Positions 16,858-26,447 of a stretch of DNA of 54,926 nucleotides are shown piece by piece. How positions within the stretch are numbered: the first letter of the stretch is position 1; every line of letters begins with the position of its first letter. The translations under genes and the position numbers were made by a program. The notes under the pieces are model-generated. The model did not search any database and was not told the origin of the DNA. It saw only the letters and a program-made list of their open reading frames with translations. Origin of the DNA: Gammaproteobacteria bacterium (GTDB lineage Bacteria; Pseudomonadota; Gammaproteobacteria; SZUA-140); contig WGFB01000071.1 of NCBI GenBank assembly GCA_015492435.1, positions 1-54,926 of the forward strand, read 5' to 3'.

Positions 16858-17711
16858 GATACATCCCTGTGGCGCACCTGTACATGCTCATGATTCCGCC
16901 TGAAACAGGCGGCCAGCTTCTCTGCCAGGTAGACGGAGCGGTGCTGCCCCCCCGTGCAGCCGATGGCGACGCTGAGATAGCTGCGGTTGTCAGCAACGAA
17001 TTTGTCCATCCAGTGTTCGAGGAAAGCCCGTATGTCCTCGTACATGCGCAATACATCCGGTTCCTGCCCAAGATATTCCCGCACCGGCCCGGACTGGCCG
17101 CTGAGCTTGCGTAATTCCGGCTTCCAGTAAGGATTGGGCAGGCAGCGCACATCGAACACGTAATCGGCATCGACGGGTATGCCGTTCTTGTAACCGAAGG
17201 AAAGGAACTGTATGGAAAGCTGGGAGGACTTGCGGGCCACGCGCTCCTGGATCAGGGCACGCAATTCATGGACATTGTGGCGGCTGGTATCCAGATGCAG
17301 GTCGGCGCTGGCGGAAACCGCCCGCAGCAGATCGCGCTCCTTGCGCACCGCATCGATCAGGGGCGTGGCGTCGTCGGTGAGGGGATGCCTGCGCCGCGTC
17401 TCGCTGTAGCGCTGCAACAGGGTTTCGTCATCGGCTTCGAGGAAGATCACTTCAAAGTCCACTCCCTCCTCGCGCAATGTTCTGAGTATCTCCTCGAACT
17501 GCATCAGGTCGGGCAGGGTATTGCGCGCGTCTATGCCCACCGCAATATCATGCCCCGCCCACTGCTCCGCGCCGCCGATCATTTGCTGAATGAATGTCGG
17601 CAACAGGACCAGGGGCAGGTTGTCCACGCAGTAATATTCGAGATCCTCCAGAGCCTGAAGGGCGATACTCTTGCCGGCCCCGGACAGGCCGCTGACGATC
17701 AGCAACTTCAT
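16854..17711 (-). CDS. rapZ: RNase adapter protein RapZ
   Basis: The product has 285 residues. Walker A is GLSGAGKS at residues 8-15, and the C-terminal domain has the conserved GCTGGQHRSVYLAEKLA. In E. coli RapZ binds the sRNA GlmZ and guides RNase E, tying cell-wall amino sugar supply to processing, and its gene lies next to ptsN. Here it sits between hprK and the EIIA-Man gene with four-base overlaps on both sides. Whether GlmY/GlmZ-like RNAs exist in this organism cannot be seen here. Confidence 0.95.
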   Translation of the reverse strand: MKLLIVSGLSGAGKSIALQALEDLEYYCVDNLPLVLLPTFIQQMIGGAEQWAGHDIAVGIDARNTLPDLMQFEEILRTLREEGVDFEVIFLEADDETLLQRYSETRRRHPLTDDATPLIDAVRKERDLLRAVSASADLHLDTSRHNVHELRALIQERVARKSSQLSIQFLSFGYKNGIPVDADYVFDVRCLPNPYWKPELRKLSGQSGPVREYLGQEPDVLRMYEDIRAFLEHWMDKFVADNRSYLSVAIGCTGGQHRSVYLAEKLAACFRRNHEHVQVRHRDVS

Positions 17712-18664
17712 GCCCCGCCGCCTTCTTCCATGAGCAGCCTCTGGCGCTCGATGAATACCTGCGCGGCATCGTAACCCCGCTGATGGAGAATGTGATTGCG
17801 GGTGGCGCCCTCGGCGAGCACGGCGAGGTTGTGACCGGGCGCCACAGGCAGGGTCACCTGGGGAATATCCACATCGAGAAAGGTCAGCATCTGTTTGCTG
17901 CCGTTGAGACGGTCCATCCTGCGCAGGGCCTCGTCGTCCATGCGTTCGAGATGAATAATGAGGCGCAGGTTCTTGTTGGGCTTGACGGCGCTATCGCCAA
18001 ACATCTCCCGGATATTGAGAATGCCCAGGCCGCGCACCTCCAGGAATTCACGCAGCGGATTGGGACAGTATCCATTGAGGATATCGGGCGCGATGCGGTA
18101 AAACTCCGGGGCGTCGTCCGCCACCAGACGGTGACCACGGCTGATCAGCTCCAGGGCCAGCTCGCTCTTACCGATCCCGCTCTCCCCCGTGATCAACACT
18201 CCCATGCCCAGGATCTCCATGAACACGCCGTGCAGGGTGATGCGGTCCTCCAGCCAGCCCGAAATGTGGTACTGAAGGTGGCTGATGATCTTGTGGGTAG
18301 GGAGATTGGTGGCAAAGATGGGCGTTCTGCTTTCTTCGGCGCTCAGCAGTAAGTCGTCCGACGCATCGCAGCCGTCCGCAATAACCACGAAGGCCGGCCG
18401 GTTGGCGAACAACTGCTGAATGGCATCATCATGGGAGTTCTTGCCCAGGCTGTCGAGGTAGCGCATCTCCGCCCGACCCAACACCTGTATGCGATTGGGA
18501 TGAATCAGGTTGAGGTGTCCGATCCAGGGCGCCCCCCTGCCAACGGTTTCCGATTCGCCCGCATGAATGGTGCGGCTGTCTCCCCCCTGCCCGGCGAGCC
18601 ATCTGAGCGCCAGCTTGTGCTGGTGTTCTCTGAACAGGCTGCCAGCGGTCAATACGGGTTTCAT
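17708..18664 (-). CDS. hprK: HPr kinase/phosphorylase
   Basis: The product has 318 residues, the usual length. The N-terminal domain is followed by the catalytic His146 in RITLHGVFMEI, Walker A GESGIGKSE at 160-168, and the family signature LEVRGLGILNIREMFG. The enzyme phosphorylates and dephosphorylates Ser46 of HPr. In Gram-positives this drives catabolite control by CcpA; in Proteobacteria that lack CcpA the output is less clear. It overlaps rapZ by four bases and lies 45 bases after ptsN. Confidence 0.96.
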   Translation of the reverse strand: MKPVLTAGSLFREHQHKLALRWLAGQGGDSRTIHAGESETVGRGAPWIGHLNLIHPNRIQVLGRAEMRYLDSLGKNSHDDAIQQLFANRPAFVVIADGCDASDDLLLSAEESRTPIFATNLPTHKIISHLQYHISGWLEDRITLHGVFMEILGMGVLITGESGIGKSELALELISRGHRLVADDAPEFYRIAPDILNGYCPNPLREFLEVRGLGILNIREMFGDSAVKPNKNLRLIIHLERMDDEALRRMDRLNGSKQMLTFLDVDIPQVTLPVAPGHNLAVLAEGATRNHILHQRGYDAAQVFIERQRLLMEEGGGA

Positions 18665-18709
18665 GGCGCCACTCCTGGCATCAGCCGGAACAAGGGGTGA
18701 TCTGCCGCT

Positions 18710-19189
18710 TCACATGGCGGCTCTTCTGTCTTCCGGGCGCCATGTCACCAGCAGGTCGTGGATTTCCTGGCTGCTCCTGGCGGCGCGCAGGCGTGCGCAC
18801 ATGCTGGTATCGCTGAACATCTCGGCAAGGGCGGAGAGAATGACCAGATGCTCATCGGTATATTGCTCCGGCACCACCAGACCGCAAATCAGATCTACGG
18901 GCTGATTGTCGGCAACGTCGTAATCGACCCCTTCATTGAGCTTGATCAGGGCGCAACTCGCCCCTTCGAGGCCGGGCAGGCGGCCATGGGGTATGGCCAC
19001 ACCATGCCCGAGACCGGTGCCCCCCAGGCGTTCACGGTCGCAAAAGCTGTTGAAAACCTCGTGTTCCGCAAGGGCGCTGGCTCCACGGGTAAAGAGCTTG
19101 CTGAGCTCCTCCAGCGCGCGTTTCTTGCTGCTCACGCGGTTGATGCAGGCTATGCGTTCCTTGTTGAAAATATCTTCAAATGCAATCAT
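18710..19189 (-). CDS. ptsN: PTS EIIA-Ntr regulatory protein
   Basis: The product has 159 residues, one EIIA domain of the fructose/nitrogen family. The active site histidine is His68 in GLGHGVAIPHGRLPG. Phosphorylated by an EI and HPr relay, EIIA-Ntr binds and controls partners such as potassium transporters and sensor kinases. It follows hpf in the rpoN cluster, as in E. coli, and precedes hprK. No PtsP or NPr is seen, so it may be charged by the PtsI/HPr encoded in the same cluster. Confidence 0.95.
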   Translation of the reverse strand: MIAFEDIFNKERIACINRVSSKKRALEELSKLFTRGASALAEHEVFNSFCDRERLGGTGLGHGVAIPHGRLPGLEGASCALIKLNEGVDYDVADNQPVDLICGLVVPEQYTDEHLVILSALAEMFSDTSMCARLRAARSSQEIHDLLVTWRPEDRRAAM

Positions 19190-19338
19190 CAGTGATATTC
19201 CATGACAGTCAGCATGTCCTCGCCCTATTTTACCCTACATCTTACGCGGCTTTCCCACGAGGGGCCTGCCAGACAGCCATGCCTTCCCGGCTGCATGGGT
19301 TAGCGGCAAGAGCGGGTAAATCCTGAGGTTGGCGGTAC

Positions 19339-19638
19339 TCACTGCCTGCGGTGATAGTCCGTCTGCTTTTCCTTGTATTTCTTGATCTGCCTGTCCAGTT
19401 TATCGGCCAGCGCATCGATCGCCGCATACATGTTCTCCGCCTCGGCATTGGCGAACAGGTCGTTGCCGCGCACGTGGATGGAAGCCTCGGCCTTCTGGAT
19501 CAGTTTTTCCACACCGAGTATGACCCGGGCATTGGCCGCGCCGTCGAAATGACGCTTGATGCGCTGGAACTTGGTCATGACATAGTCGCGCAAGGCCGGG
19601 GTGATCTCCACATGGTGACCGGTCAAATCAATCTGCAT
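19339..19638 (-). CDS. hpf: Ribosome hibernation promoting factor, short form
   Basis: The product has 99 residues, the short form without the C-terminal dimerisation domain. It starts MQIDLTGHHVEITPALRDYV and keeps the basic central region of the family, VEKLIQKAEASIHV. It binds the ribosomal decoding region in stationary phase and helps form 100S dimers. It lies 16 bases after rpoN, the common gammaproteobacterial order. Confidence 0.95.
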   Translation of the reverse strand: MQIDLTGHHVEITPALRDYVMTKFQRIKRHFDGAANARVILGVEKLIQKAEASIHVRGNDLFANAEAENMYAAIDALADKLDRQIKKYKEKQTDYHRRQ

Positions 19639-19654
19639 GTTTCTGTCCTCATGA

Positions 19655-21190
19655 TTATACGAGCCGTTTGCGCTCGCTGGACGAGGGAATCACCAGCGAT
19701 TCGCGGTATTTGGCGATGGTTCTGCGCGCCACGTTGATCCCCTGCTGCTCCAGCACCTGGGCGATCTTGCTGTCGCTGAGCGGCTTGCGGGGATCCTCGG
19801 CGGCCACCAGTTTCTTGATCAGCGCGCGTATGGCCGTGGCCGAGCACTCCCCGCCGGAAGCCGTGCTGACATGGCTGGAGAAGAAATACTTGAGTTCGAA
19901 AATACCGCGCGGCGTGTGCATGTATTTCTCCGTGGTGACCCGGGAGATGGTGGACTCATGCATGCCCACGGCCTCGGCCACATCATGCAGCACCAGGGGC
20001 TTCATGGCCTCTTCACCCTGTTCGAGAAAGTCGCGCTGCCGCTCGACGATACAGGTCGCCACTTTCAGCAGGGTCTCGTTGCGGCTTTGCAGGCTCTTGA
20101 TAAACCAGCGCGCCTCCTGCAGGTGATTGCGCAGATAAACATTGTCGCTGCTGTTGTCCGCGCGCTTCACCAGCCCGGCGTAGCCGGCATTGACCCGGAT
20201 GCGGGGAATGGCCTCGGCATTGAGTTCCACCTTCCATACGCCCTTGTCCTTGCGGACGGTGACATCGGGCACGATGTATTCCGTCTTTCTGTCGGCGATG
20301 AGATTGCCCGGCCGGGGGTTGAGAGTCTGGATCAGCTCCACGATCTGCTTCAGTTCATCCTGGCTGCACTTCATGCGCTTCATGAGCTGGGCATAATCAC
20401 GGCCACCGAGCAGGCCGAGATGATCCCGAACCAGGGTCCTGGCCTGTTCCAGCCAGGGGGTTTCGGGATCGTAGTGGGCGAGCTGGATGAGCATGCATTC
20501 CCGCAGATCGCGCGCGGCGACGCCCACGGGGTCGAAGTTCTGGATCTGATGCAGCACCGCCTCCACTTCATCGAGATCGATATCCAGTTCCTCGCGCAGT
20601 CCAGCATGAATTTCTTCCAGGGGAGTACTGAGAAAACCCTTGTCATTGACGGCGTCGATGATCGCCATGGCGATCACCTGATCCTGTTCGGTGAAAACGG
20701 TGAGGCGCATCTGCCAAAGCAGATGCTCGCGCAGGGTTTCAGTGGAGTTGTCGGGGTTGTCGATCTCGCGCCTGTCCTCAGCGCGGTCGGGGGGCGCGCT
20801 GGGCATGGAACTGTCATAGATATCCTCCCAGGCGCTGTCCACCGGCAATTCGTCGGGCACGGCCTCCATGTCGAAGGCGCCATCACCCTGATCTTCCAGC
20901 TCCTTGCCGGCAATCTCCATCTGCCCGGGCTCCGGCTCTTCCAGGGAGGCATCGCCGTCACCGGCCGCGGCCACATCCTGTTCCGCCTGGATACCGGGCT
21001 CTTCCGCGCCCTCCAGCGGGGCTTCACCCTCCGCCTCTTCCGCAAGCTCCAGCATGGGGTTGGATTCCAGCGCCTGCTGGATCTCAGCGCGCAATTCCAG
21101 CGTGGAGAGTTGCAGCAGTTTGATGGCCTGCTGCAACTGCGGAGTCATGGTCAGATGCTGACCGATGCGTAACTGTAGTGACTGTTTCAT
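19655..21190 (-). CDS. rpoN: RNA polymerase sigma-54 factor
   Basis: The product has 511 residues. Region I is glutamine/leucine-rich ([21 protein letters not shown]), region II is long and acidic (about residues 50-140), and the DNA-binding region III ends in the RpoN box [17 protein letters not shown]. It directs polymerase to -24/-12 promoters together with activator ATPases. The position between lptB upstream and hpf downstream is standard. Its start ATG is at 21188-21190. Confidence 0.97.
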   Translation of the reverse strand: MKQSLQLRIGQHLTMTPQLQQAIKLLQLSTLELRAEIQQALESNPMLELAEEAEGEAPLEGAEEPGIQAEQDVAAAGDGDASLEEPEPGQMEIAGKELEDQGDGAFDMEAVPDELPVDSAWEDIYDSSMPSAPPDRAEDRREIDNPDNSTETLREHLLWQMRLTVFTEQDQVIAMAIIDAVNDKGFLSTPLEEIHAGLREELDIDLDEVEAVLHQIQNFDPVGVAARDLRECMLIQLAHYDPETPWLEQARTLVRDHLGLLGGRDYAQLMKRMKCSQDELKQIVELIQTLNPRPGNLIADRKTEYIVPDVTVRKDKGVWKVELNAEAIPRIRVNAGYAGLVKRADNSSDNVYLRNHLQEARWFIKSLQSRNETLLKVATCIVERQRDFLEQGEEAMKPLVLHDVAEAVGMHESTISRVTTEKYMHTPRGIFELKYFFSSHVSTASGGECSATAIRALIKKLVAAEDPRKPLSDSKIAQVLEQQGINVARRTIAKYRESLVIPSSSERKRLV

Positions 21191-21288
21191 CCGGGTTTCT
21201 GTCCAATCCGAGGCTGTTCCGCGCGGGCGCTCCGCCTCACTTGAATCTTACTAAATTCTATCCTAAATCACAGCACATTTCCCCAGTC

Positions 21289-22014
21289 CTACAAGCGGAA
21301 GTGATGCCCCAGATATACCTCGCGCACTTCCTTATGTTCCAGTATTTCCTCAGGCGTTCCCTCCGCCAGCACCTTGCCTTCATTGACGATATAGGCACGC
21401 TCGCAGATACCCAGGGTCTCGCGGACATTGTGGTCCGTAATCAGCACGCCGATGTCCTTCTCCTGCAGGTGACTGATAATCTTTTGAATATCGAGCACGG
21501 AAATGGGGTCCACGCCGGCAAAGGGCTCGTCCAGCAGAATAAAGAGGGGATCCGTGGCGAGGGTGCGCGCGATCTCCACCCGGCGCCGCTCGCCCCCCGA
21601 CAGACTCATGCCCAGGCTGTCGCGGATGTGCGTGATATGAAGTTCTTCCAGAAGCTCTTCCAGCAGGGTCTGACGCTGCGCGCCATCGAGTTCGGAGCGT
21701 GTCTGCAAAATGGCGAGGATGTTGTCTGCAACGGTCAATTTTCGGAAGACGGACGCCTCCTGGGGCAGATAGCCGATGCCCATGCGGGCCCGGGCATGCA
21801 TGGGGTAGGCCGTGATGTCCTTGCCATTGAGGGCAATGGTCCCCCTGTCGCAGGGAATCAGGCCGACGATCATGTAGAAGCTGGTGGTCTTGCCCGCCCC
21901 GTTGGGGCCCAGCAGGCCAACGATCTCGCCGCTTCCGACGTTCAGGGAGATATTGCTCACCACATCGCGGGAATGATAGCGCTTGGCTATTTCATTGACC
22001 TCAAGGGTATTCAT
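21289..22014 (-). CDS. lptB: LPS export ABC transporter ATP-binding protein LptB
   Basis: The product has 241 residues. Walker A is [11 protein letters not shown], the signature motif [15 protein letters not shown] and Walker B/D-loop [13 protein letters not shown]. LptB powers the LptFG permease that extracts LPS from the inner membrane and pushes it along the LptC-A-D bridge. It follows lptA with a 9-base gap and precedes rpoN, matching the conserved gene order. Confidence 0.97.
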   Translation of the reverse strand: MNTLEVNEIAKRYHSRDVVSNISLNVGSGEIVGLLGPNGAGKTTSFYMIVGLIPCDRGTIALNGKDITAYPMHARARMGIGYLPQEASVFRKLTVADNILAILQTRSELDGAQRQTLLEELLEELHITHIRDSLGMSLSGGERRRVEIARTLATDPLFILLDEPFAGVDPISVLDIQKIISHLQEKDIGVLITDHNVRETLGICERAYIVNEGKVLAEGTPEEILEHKEVREVYLGHHFRL

Positions 22015-22023
22015 CGGCTGTCG

Positions 22024-22593
22024 CTATTTGGCCTGTGGCGTGCCCTTGCGGTCGGATTTTTTACTGTCCTTGCCCGAGTCCTTGGGCTGCAGAATGACGT
22101 GCACCCGCCCCCGGCCGCTCTTGTCCTTGCGCGCATGGACGATATCGCGGGTGGCGTCATAGGAGATGAAGGCGCCGAAGAACTCGTTTCCCGCCTGCCA
22201 CACATGGGCTTCCTCATGGAACTCATAGGTATCGGTATCGGCGAAATATTTGATGGTCAGCGCCTCGGCGACGAGATCCTCATCCATGTCTTCCGGACGG
22301 GTGCGATAGCGCGCCGGCTTGCCCGTGGCCACCATGCGCTTGATTTTCCTGTCTTCCGTAAAAATGCGCGCCTCATCGGCCGTCAAACGCGTAGTGCCCT
22401 GGGTGAACTGGACATTGCCCTTGTACACACTGACGCCCTTGGCGTCATCGATCTCCACGCTGTCCGCCTCGATGAAAATGAGGGCCTGGCGGTCCTCCGG
22501 CAGGGCGAACGCCATCCCCGGCAGCCACAGTGCCAGGAGCCACGCCAGGGCGGACGCCCTCAGGCCTGCAAAAGGTGCTTCAATCCGCGACAT
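22024..22593 (-). CDS. lptA: LPS transport periplasmic protein LptA
   Basis: The product has 189 residues from the ATG at 22591-22593; the 22614 alternative uses TTG. A signal peptide (about residues 1-30, with LAWLLALWLPGMAFA) precedes a beta-jellyroll OstA-like domain with SVYKGNVQFTQGTTRLTADEARIF. LptA forms the periplasmic bridge carrying LPS. The C-terminus ends in a basic tail. The start lies 14 bases inside kdsC; in most relatives lptC separates the two, and here it does not. Confidence 0.93.
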   Translation of the reverse strand: MSRIEAPFAGLRASALAWLLALWLPGMAFALPEDRQALIFIEADSVEIDDAKGVSVYKGNVQFTQGTTRLTADEARIFTEDRKIKRMVATGKPARYRTRPEDMDEDLVAEALTIKYFADTDTYEFHEEAHVWQAGNEFFGAFISYDATRDIVHARKDKSGRGRVHVILQPKDSGKDSKKSDRKGTPQAK

Positions 22594-23107
22594 ATTTCCG
22601 CATCTGACCGTCAAGGGTCCCCTGCGCCTCCATGATCAGTTCGCACACGTCCCGCGCCGCGCCATGCCCCCCGGGGTGGGCCGTCTGCCAGTGGGCGTGG
22701 CGCTTGACCAGATGATGCGCATCCTGCACCGCCACCGCCAGCCCCACGCGGCGCATGATGGGCAGGTCCACCACATCGTCCCCCACATAGGCCACCTGAT
22801 GAGGCGAAAGCGCCAGTCTGGCGAGAATCTCCTCGAAGGCGGGAATCTTCTCCTGCTGTCCCAGGTAAACATGCTCGATTCCCAGGCTGGCCATGCGGTG
22901 GGATACGGCGGGCGAGGCGCGGCCGCTGATAATGGCGATCTCCACGCCCGTGGATTGCAGCATTTTCATGCCATGACCGTCGCGGGAATGAAAAACCTTG
23001 TGCTCGCGCCCTTCCGTATCGATAAACAGGCCACCATCGGTCAGAACGCCATCCACATCGAATATCAACAGGCGGACCTGGGCCGCTTTCTCAAGAATGT
23101 CCTGCAT
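22580..23107 (-). CDS. kdsC: 3-deoxy-D-manno-octulosonate-8-phosphate phosphatase
   Basis: The product has 175 residues, a HAD-family phosphatase with no cap domain. The nucleophile motif is LIFDVDGVLTDG, motif II is AIISGR and the acidic motif VAYVGDDVVDLPIM. It removes phosphate from Kdo-8-phosphate in Kdo synthesis for LPS. It is 20 bases after kdsD and overlaps lptA at its end. Length and motifs are complete, so the absence of lptC downstream is not due to a shortened kdsC. Confidence 0.95.
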   Translation of the reverse strand: MQDILEKAAQVRLLIFDVDGVLTDGGLFIDTEGREHKVFHSRDGHGMKMLQSTGVEIAIISGRASPAVSHRMASLGIEHVYLGQQEKIPAFEEILARLALSPHQVAYVGDDVVDLPIMRRVGLAVAVQDAHHLVKRHAHWQTAHPGGHGAARDVCELIMEAQGTLDGQMRKYVAD

Positions 23108-23127
23108 GTCGGTCCGCCTCCCGTCGC

Positions 23128-24117
23128 CTATACCACACCGGCGCGCAACAGGTCGTGCATGTTGAAGGCGCCCACCACGGCCTGGTGTTCGTCGATCACC
23201 ATCAGGCCATTGATCTTGTTTTCCTCCATCAGGCGCAGCGCCTCGGCGGCCAGGATATCCGGCGTAACGGTTTTGCCGTTCCGCGTCATGACATCCGCCA
23301 CGCGGGCATGGCGCAGATCCACGTTGCGGTCCAGGGCCCGCCGCAGATCGCCATCGGTGAAAATGCCCGCCAGGCGCCGCTCGCCGTCCAGAACCGCCGT
23401 CATCCCCAGCCCCTTCTTGGTCATCTCGACCAGGGCCTCGCCCAGTGTCGCCGTTACCGGCACGGCAGGGATGGCTTCGCCACTGTGCATGATGTCCCTC
23501 ACCAGCAGCAGCAGACGCCGACCCAGGCGGCCACCGGGATGGGAGCGGGCAAAATCCTCGGCGGTGAAGCCCCGCGCCTCCAGCAGGGACACGGCCAGGG
23601 CATCGCCCATTACCAGGGTCACGGTGGTGCTGGAGGTGGGGGCCAGTCCCAGGGGACAGGCCTCCTGGCGGACGCTCACGTCCAGATTGATATCCGCCGA
23701 GCGCGCCAGTGTCGAGGCGGGGTTGCCCGTCATGGCGATCAGGGGGACATGCAGGCGCTTGATGATGGGAAGAATGGTGAGAATCTCCTCGGTTTCACCA
23801 GAATTGGAGATGGCCAGCACCACATCCTTGGGTGTGATCATGCCCAAGTCACCATGGCTCGCCTCGCCGGGATGCACGAAAAAGGCCGGGCTGCCCGTGC
23901 TCGCCAGGGTGGCGGCGATCTTGCTGCCGATATGCCCCGACTTGCCCATGCCCAGCACCACGATGCGGCCCTCGCAGGCCAGCAGATAACGGCATGCGTC
24001 CACGAAGGCGTCCCCGACACGTGCTTGCAGGTCCTGGATGGCCTCGCCTTCCGTGCGGATCACGGCCAGGCCCAACTGGCGCAGCTTTTCCGCTTCGTCG
24101 CTGTCCAGGACCTTCAT
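23128..24117 (-). CDS. kdsD: Arabinose-5-phosphate isomerase (KpsF/GutQ family)
   Basis: The product has 329 residues from the ATG at 24115-24117. A GGAGG sits about 25 bases upstream, nearer to an in-frame TTG at 24136-24138, so the true start could add seven residues. An N-terminal SIS domain (CEGRIVVLGMGKSGHIGSKIA, with SNSGETEEI) is followed by two CBS domains. It converts ribulose-5-phosphate to arabinose-5-phosphate, the first step of Kdo synthesis, and lies just upstream of kdsC. Confidence 0.94.
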   Translation of the reverse strand: MKVLDSDEAEKLRQLGLAVIRTEGEAIQDLQARVGDAFVDACRYLLACEGRIVVLGMGKSGHIGSKIAATLASTGSPAFFVHPGEASHGDLGMITPKDVVLAISNSGETEEILTILPIIKRLHVPLIAMTGNPASTLARSADINLDVSVRQEACPLGLAPTSSTTVTLVMGDALAVSLLEARGFTAEDFARSHPGGRLGRRLLLLVRDIMHSGEAIPAVPVTATLGEALVEMTKKGLGMTAVLDGERRLAGIFTDGDLRRALDRNVDLRHARVADVMTRNGKTVTPDILAAEALRLMEENKINGLMVIDEHQAVVGAFNMHDLLRAGVV

Positions 24118-24246
24118 GGTCGTTGCTTGCGTAACCAAAACACCTCCAGATCTATGTCGATTGCGGTCCCTCTCCCGCAAGAGTGTAAAGGATTTTCAGG
24201 CAAATTGGGGGGCCATGAAGAAAAATCCCCCACCTTGAACACCCGG

Positions 24247-25227
24247 TCAGGCGGCGCCGGCATGTGGTTGCGCCGCAAGATAAAGGGTGTAGAGGTAATA
24301 GCCATAGGCGCCGAGCAGCAGCCCGCCCTCCACGCGCTTGATCTTTCCCGGTCCCTGGAAGCCATAGGCCATGACAAACAAGGCCAGGGTCAGGGCCACC
24401 ATCCAGAGATAGTCCCGCGCCAGGATGTCGGGGCTCATGACGCCAGGGGCGATCAGGCCCGGCATGGACATGACCGCCAGAAGATTGAACATATTGGAGC
24501 CGATGACATTGCCGATGGCGATGTCGTGCTCGCCCTTGCTGGCGCCAACGATGGAAGCGGCCAGCTCCGGGAGGCTGGTGCCGACGGCGATGATGGTCAG
24601 GCCGATAATGAGATCGCTGACCCCGAAGGATTCGGCAATGAATACGGCCCCCCACACCAGCAGCCTCGATCCCAGAAACAGGGTCACCGCTCCCACCCCC
24701 AGCCAGATCAACGCGCGCCCCAGGGGCATGTCGGAGATTTCCTGCTCGAATTCCTGGATAATGGGATCCTCCCCACGGTCCTTCATGCCGAGCTGGATCA
24801 ACCAGTAAATCATCAAGGCCAGTCCCAGCGCCAGCAGCAAGCCGTCGCCGCGGCTCATCTCGCCATCGAGGATCAGGGCCAGCACCACGAACATGATCAA
24901 CAGCAGGATGGGCATCTCCCGCTTGAGAATCTTGGAGTGCACCTTGAGGGGCACGAACAAGGCGGTCAGGCCCAGCACCAGGGAGATATTGGTGATATTG
25001 GAACCGATGGCGTTGCCATAGGCCAAGCCGGCATTGCCCTGCCAGGACGCCACCGCCGACACCAGGATCTCTGGGGCCGAGGTCCCCAGCGCCACGATGG
25101 TCAACCCAATGATCAGCGGAGACACGCCGAGGTTGCGCGCCACCGCGGAGGCGCCAGCCACGAAACGCTCGGCGCCCCACACCAGCAGAAAAAATCCTCC
25201 TACAACGGCCAGCGCGGCATACAGCAA
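24247..25227 (-). CDS. Calcium/sodium antiporter, YrbG family
   Basis: The product has 326 residues and ten membrane helices in two inverted halves. Each half has an alpha-repeat motif: GNAIGSNITNISLVLGL in the first and GNVIGSNMFNLLAVMSM in the second, as in the CaCA exchanger family. It probably moves Ca2+ against Na+ or H+ across the inner membrane. It sits upstream of kdsD as in many gammaproteobacteria (yrbG next to kdsD). A GGGGG/CCCCC hairpin follows its stop between 24202 and 24232. Confidence 0.92.
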   Translation of the reverse strand: MLYAALAVVGGFFLLVWGAERFVAGASAVARNLGVSPLIIGLTIVALGTSAPEILVSAVASWQGNAGLAYGNAIGSNITNISLVLGLTALFVPLKVHSKILKREMPILLLIMFVVLALILDGEMSRGDGLLLALGLALMIYWLIQLGMKDRGEDPIIQEFEQEISDMPLGRALIWLGVGAVTLFLGSRLLVWGAVFIAESFGVSDLIIGLTIIAVGTSLPELAASIVGASKGEHDIAIGNVIGSNMFNLLAVMSMPGLIAPGVMSPDILARDYLWMVALTLALFVMAYGFQGPGKIKRVEGGLLLGAYGYYLYTLYLAAQPHAGAA

Positions 25228-25336
25228 TGGTGAACTCCCGTTATTTCGCGGTTGATTGTGGGAATGTCAGAGTCCCGGAGAACCGGAGGGCAAAGGATAT
25301 CGGGCGGGAGGGCAGCCTGTCCATACCGGATCCACC

Positions 25337-26209
25337 TCAGGCCGCCATCAGGTAATGCAGGAAAATTCCTGCAAAAACAACCGCGCCAAACCAATTGTTG
25401 TTCAGAAAGGCCTTGAAGCACAGGGCGGGATCGCGCGCCCTGATCAGATATTGCTGATAGAGAAACAGCCCGCCAGCCGCCGCCAGGGCCAGATAATAGA
25501 CACCGCCCAGAGACAGCAAGACGCCCACAATGGCCAGTATTCCCAGCATGAGCGCCTGCAGGATGGCGATAATGAGGCGGTCCGCGGAGGCGAAGAGCAC
25601 GGCCGTGGACTTGACCCCGATCTTCAGATCGTCCTCGCGGTCCACCATGGCGTACATGGTGTCGTAGATCACCGCCCACACCACCGTGGCGGCGAATATC
25701 AGCCACGCGATGCCCGGCACCCCGCCGAGCTGGGCGGCGAACACCATGGGCACGGCCCAGCCGAAGGCCACGCCGAGATAGACCTGGGGCAGATGGGAAT
25801 AGCGCTTGACGAAGGGATAACTGGCGGCCAGGAAGGCCCCCACGAAGGACATGAGAATGGTCAGGCGGTTGAGGGTCAACACCAGCGCGAAGGCCAGCAG
25901 GCACAAGACCACGAACAACACCAGGGCATGGCGGGGCGCGATCTCGCCGCTGGCCAGGGGGCGCTCGCGGGTGCGCGCCACATGGGGATCGATATGGCGG
26001 TCGGCATAATCATTGATCACACAGCCGGCGGCGCGCATCAGCACCACGCCGGCCAGGAAAACCAGGGTCACGTGAATGCTGGGACTGCCGTCTCCGGCGA
26101 TCCACAGGGCCCACAACACCGGCCACAGCAACAACAGAATACCGATGGGGCGGTCGAAGCGCATGAGCCGCACATAGGGACCAATATTGAGGGAATGGGT
26201 ATTGCTCAT
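25337..26209 (-). CDS. ubiA: 4-hydroxybenzoate octaprenyltransferase
   Basis: The product has 290 residues from [21 protein letters not shown], the normal UbiA length. A frame extending to 26422 only reads through the palindromic repeat and is rejected. The two aspartate-rich prenyl-diphosphate sites are [15 protein letters not shown] and [17 protein letters not shown], set among eight or nine membrane helices. It prenylates 4-hydroxybenzoate in ubiquinone synthesis. ubiC, which makes that substrate, is just upstream on the same strand. Confidence 0.96.
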   Translation of the reverse strand: MSNTHSLNIGPYVRLMRFDRPIGILLLLWPVLWALWIAGDGSPSIHVTLVFLAGVVLMRAAGCVINDYADRHIDPHVARTRERPLASGEIAPRHALVLFVVLCLLAFALVLTLNRLTILMSFVGAFLAASYPFVKRYSHLPQVYLGVAFGWAVPMVFAAQLGGVPGIAWLIFAATVVWAVIYDTMYAMVDREDDLKIGVKSTAVLFASADRLIIAILQALMLGILAIVGVLLSLGGVYYLALAAAGGLFLYQQYLIRARDPALCFKAFLNNNWFGAVVFAGIFLHYLMAA

Positions 26210-26256
26210 CCGCCTGATACCAAGCTGGCCATTTCCAGGCCCGTTGGGCCGTGGCA

Positions 26257-26408
26257 GGCCCCGGCGGGTATGCCGGAGGGATCGACTCGCGAAGGCCTCC
26301 CGCCGTGCGGAAACAGGCGGATCACTGGAGCGCAGCGACTTGATCCGCCCCGCCCGGCGGGAGTCAAGCCGTAGCGCCGGAGACCCCTCCGGCATACCCG
26401 CCGGGGCC
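26257..26408. repeat. Palindromic dispersed element, copy A (24-bp perfect ends)
   Basis: The element spans 152 bases and has perfect 24-base inverted ends (26257-26280 and 26385-26408). Inside, GGCGGATCA and TGATCCGCC form a second stem around 26318-26350. Copy B at 36056-36182 shares a nearly identical core of about 45 bases. It contains no open reading frame of note, so it is a REP- or MITE-like element. It lies between ubiC and ubiA, and the transcript through it should fold strongly. Confidence 0.85.
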
Positions 26409-26447
26409 ATCGAGGCACACAAGTGTCGTTGACCGGGTCAATATCCA

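Noticed and set aside
23155..25233. A 692-codon plus-strand frame across kdsD and the antiporter
   Set aside because: It spans two well-identified opposite-strand genes and the gap between them; no real gene would do so.
26210..26422. N-terminal extension of ubiA through the palindromic repeat
   Set aside because: The extension's residues come from the repeat's reading frame, and the same residues appear in front of an unrelated gene at copy B. UbiA normally begins at MSNTHS.
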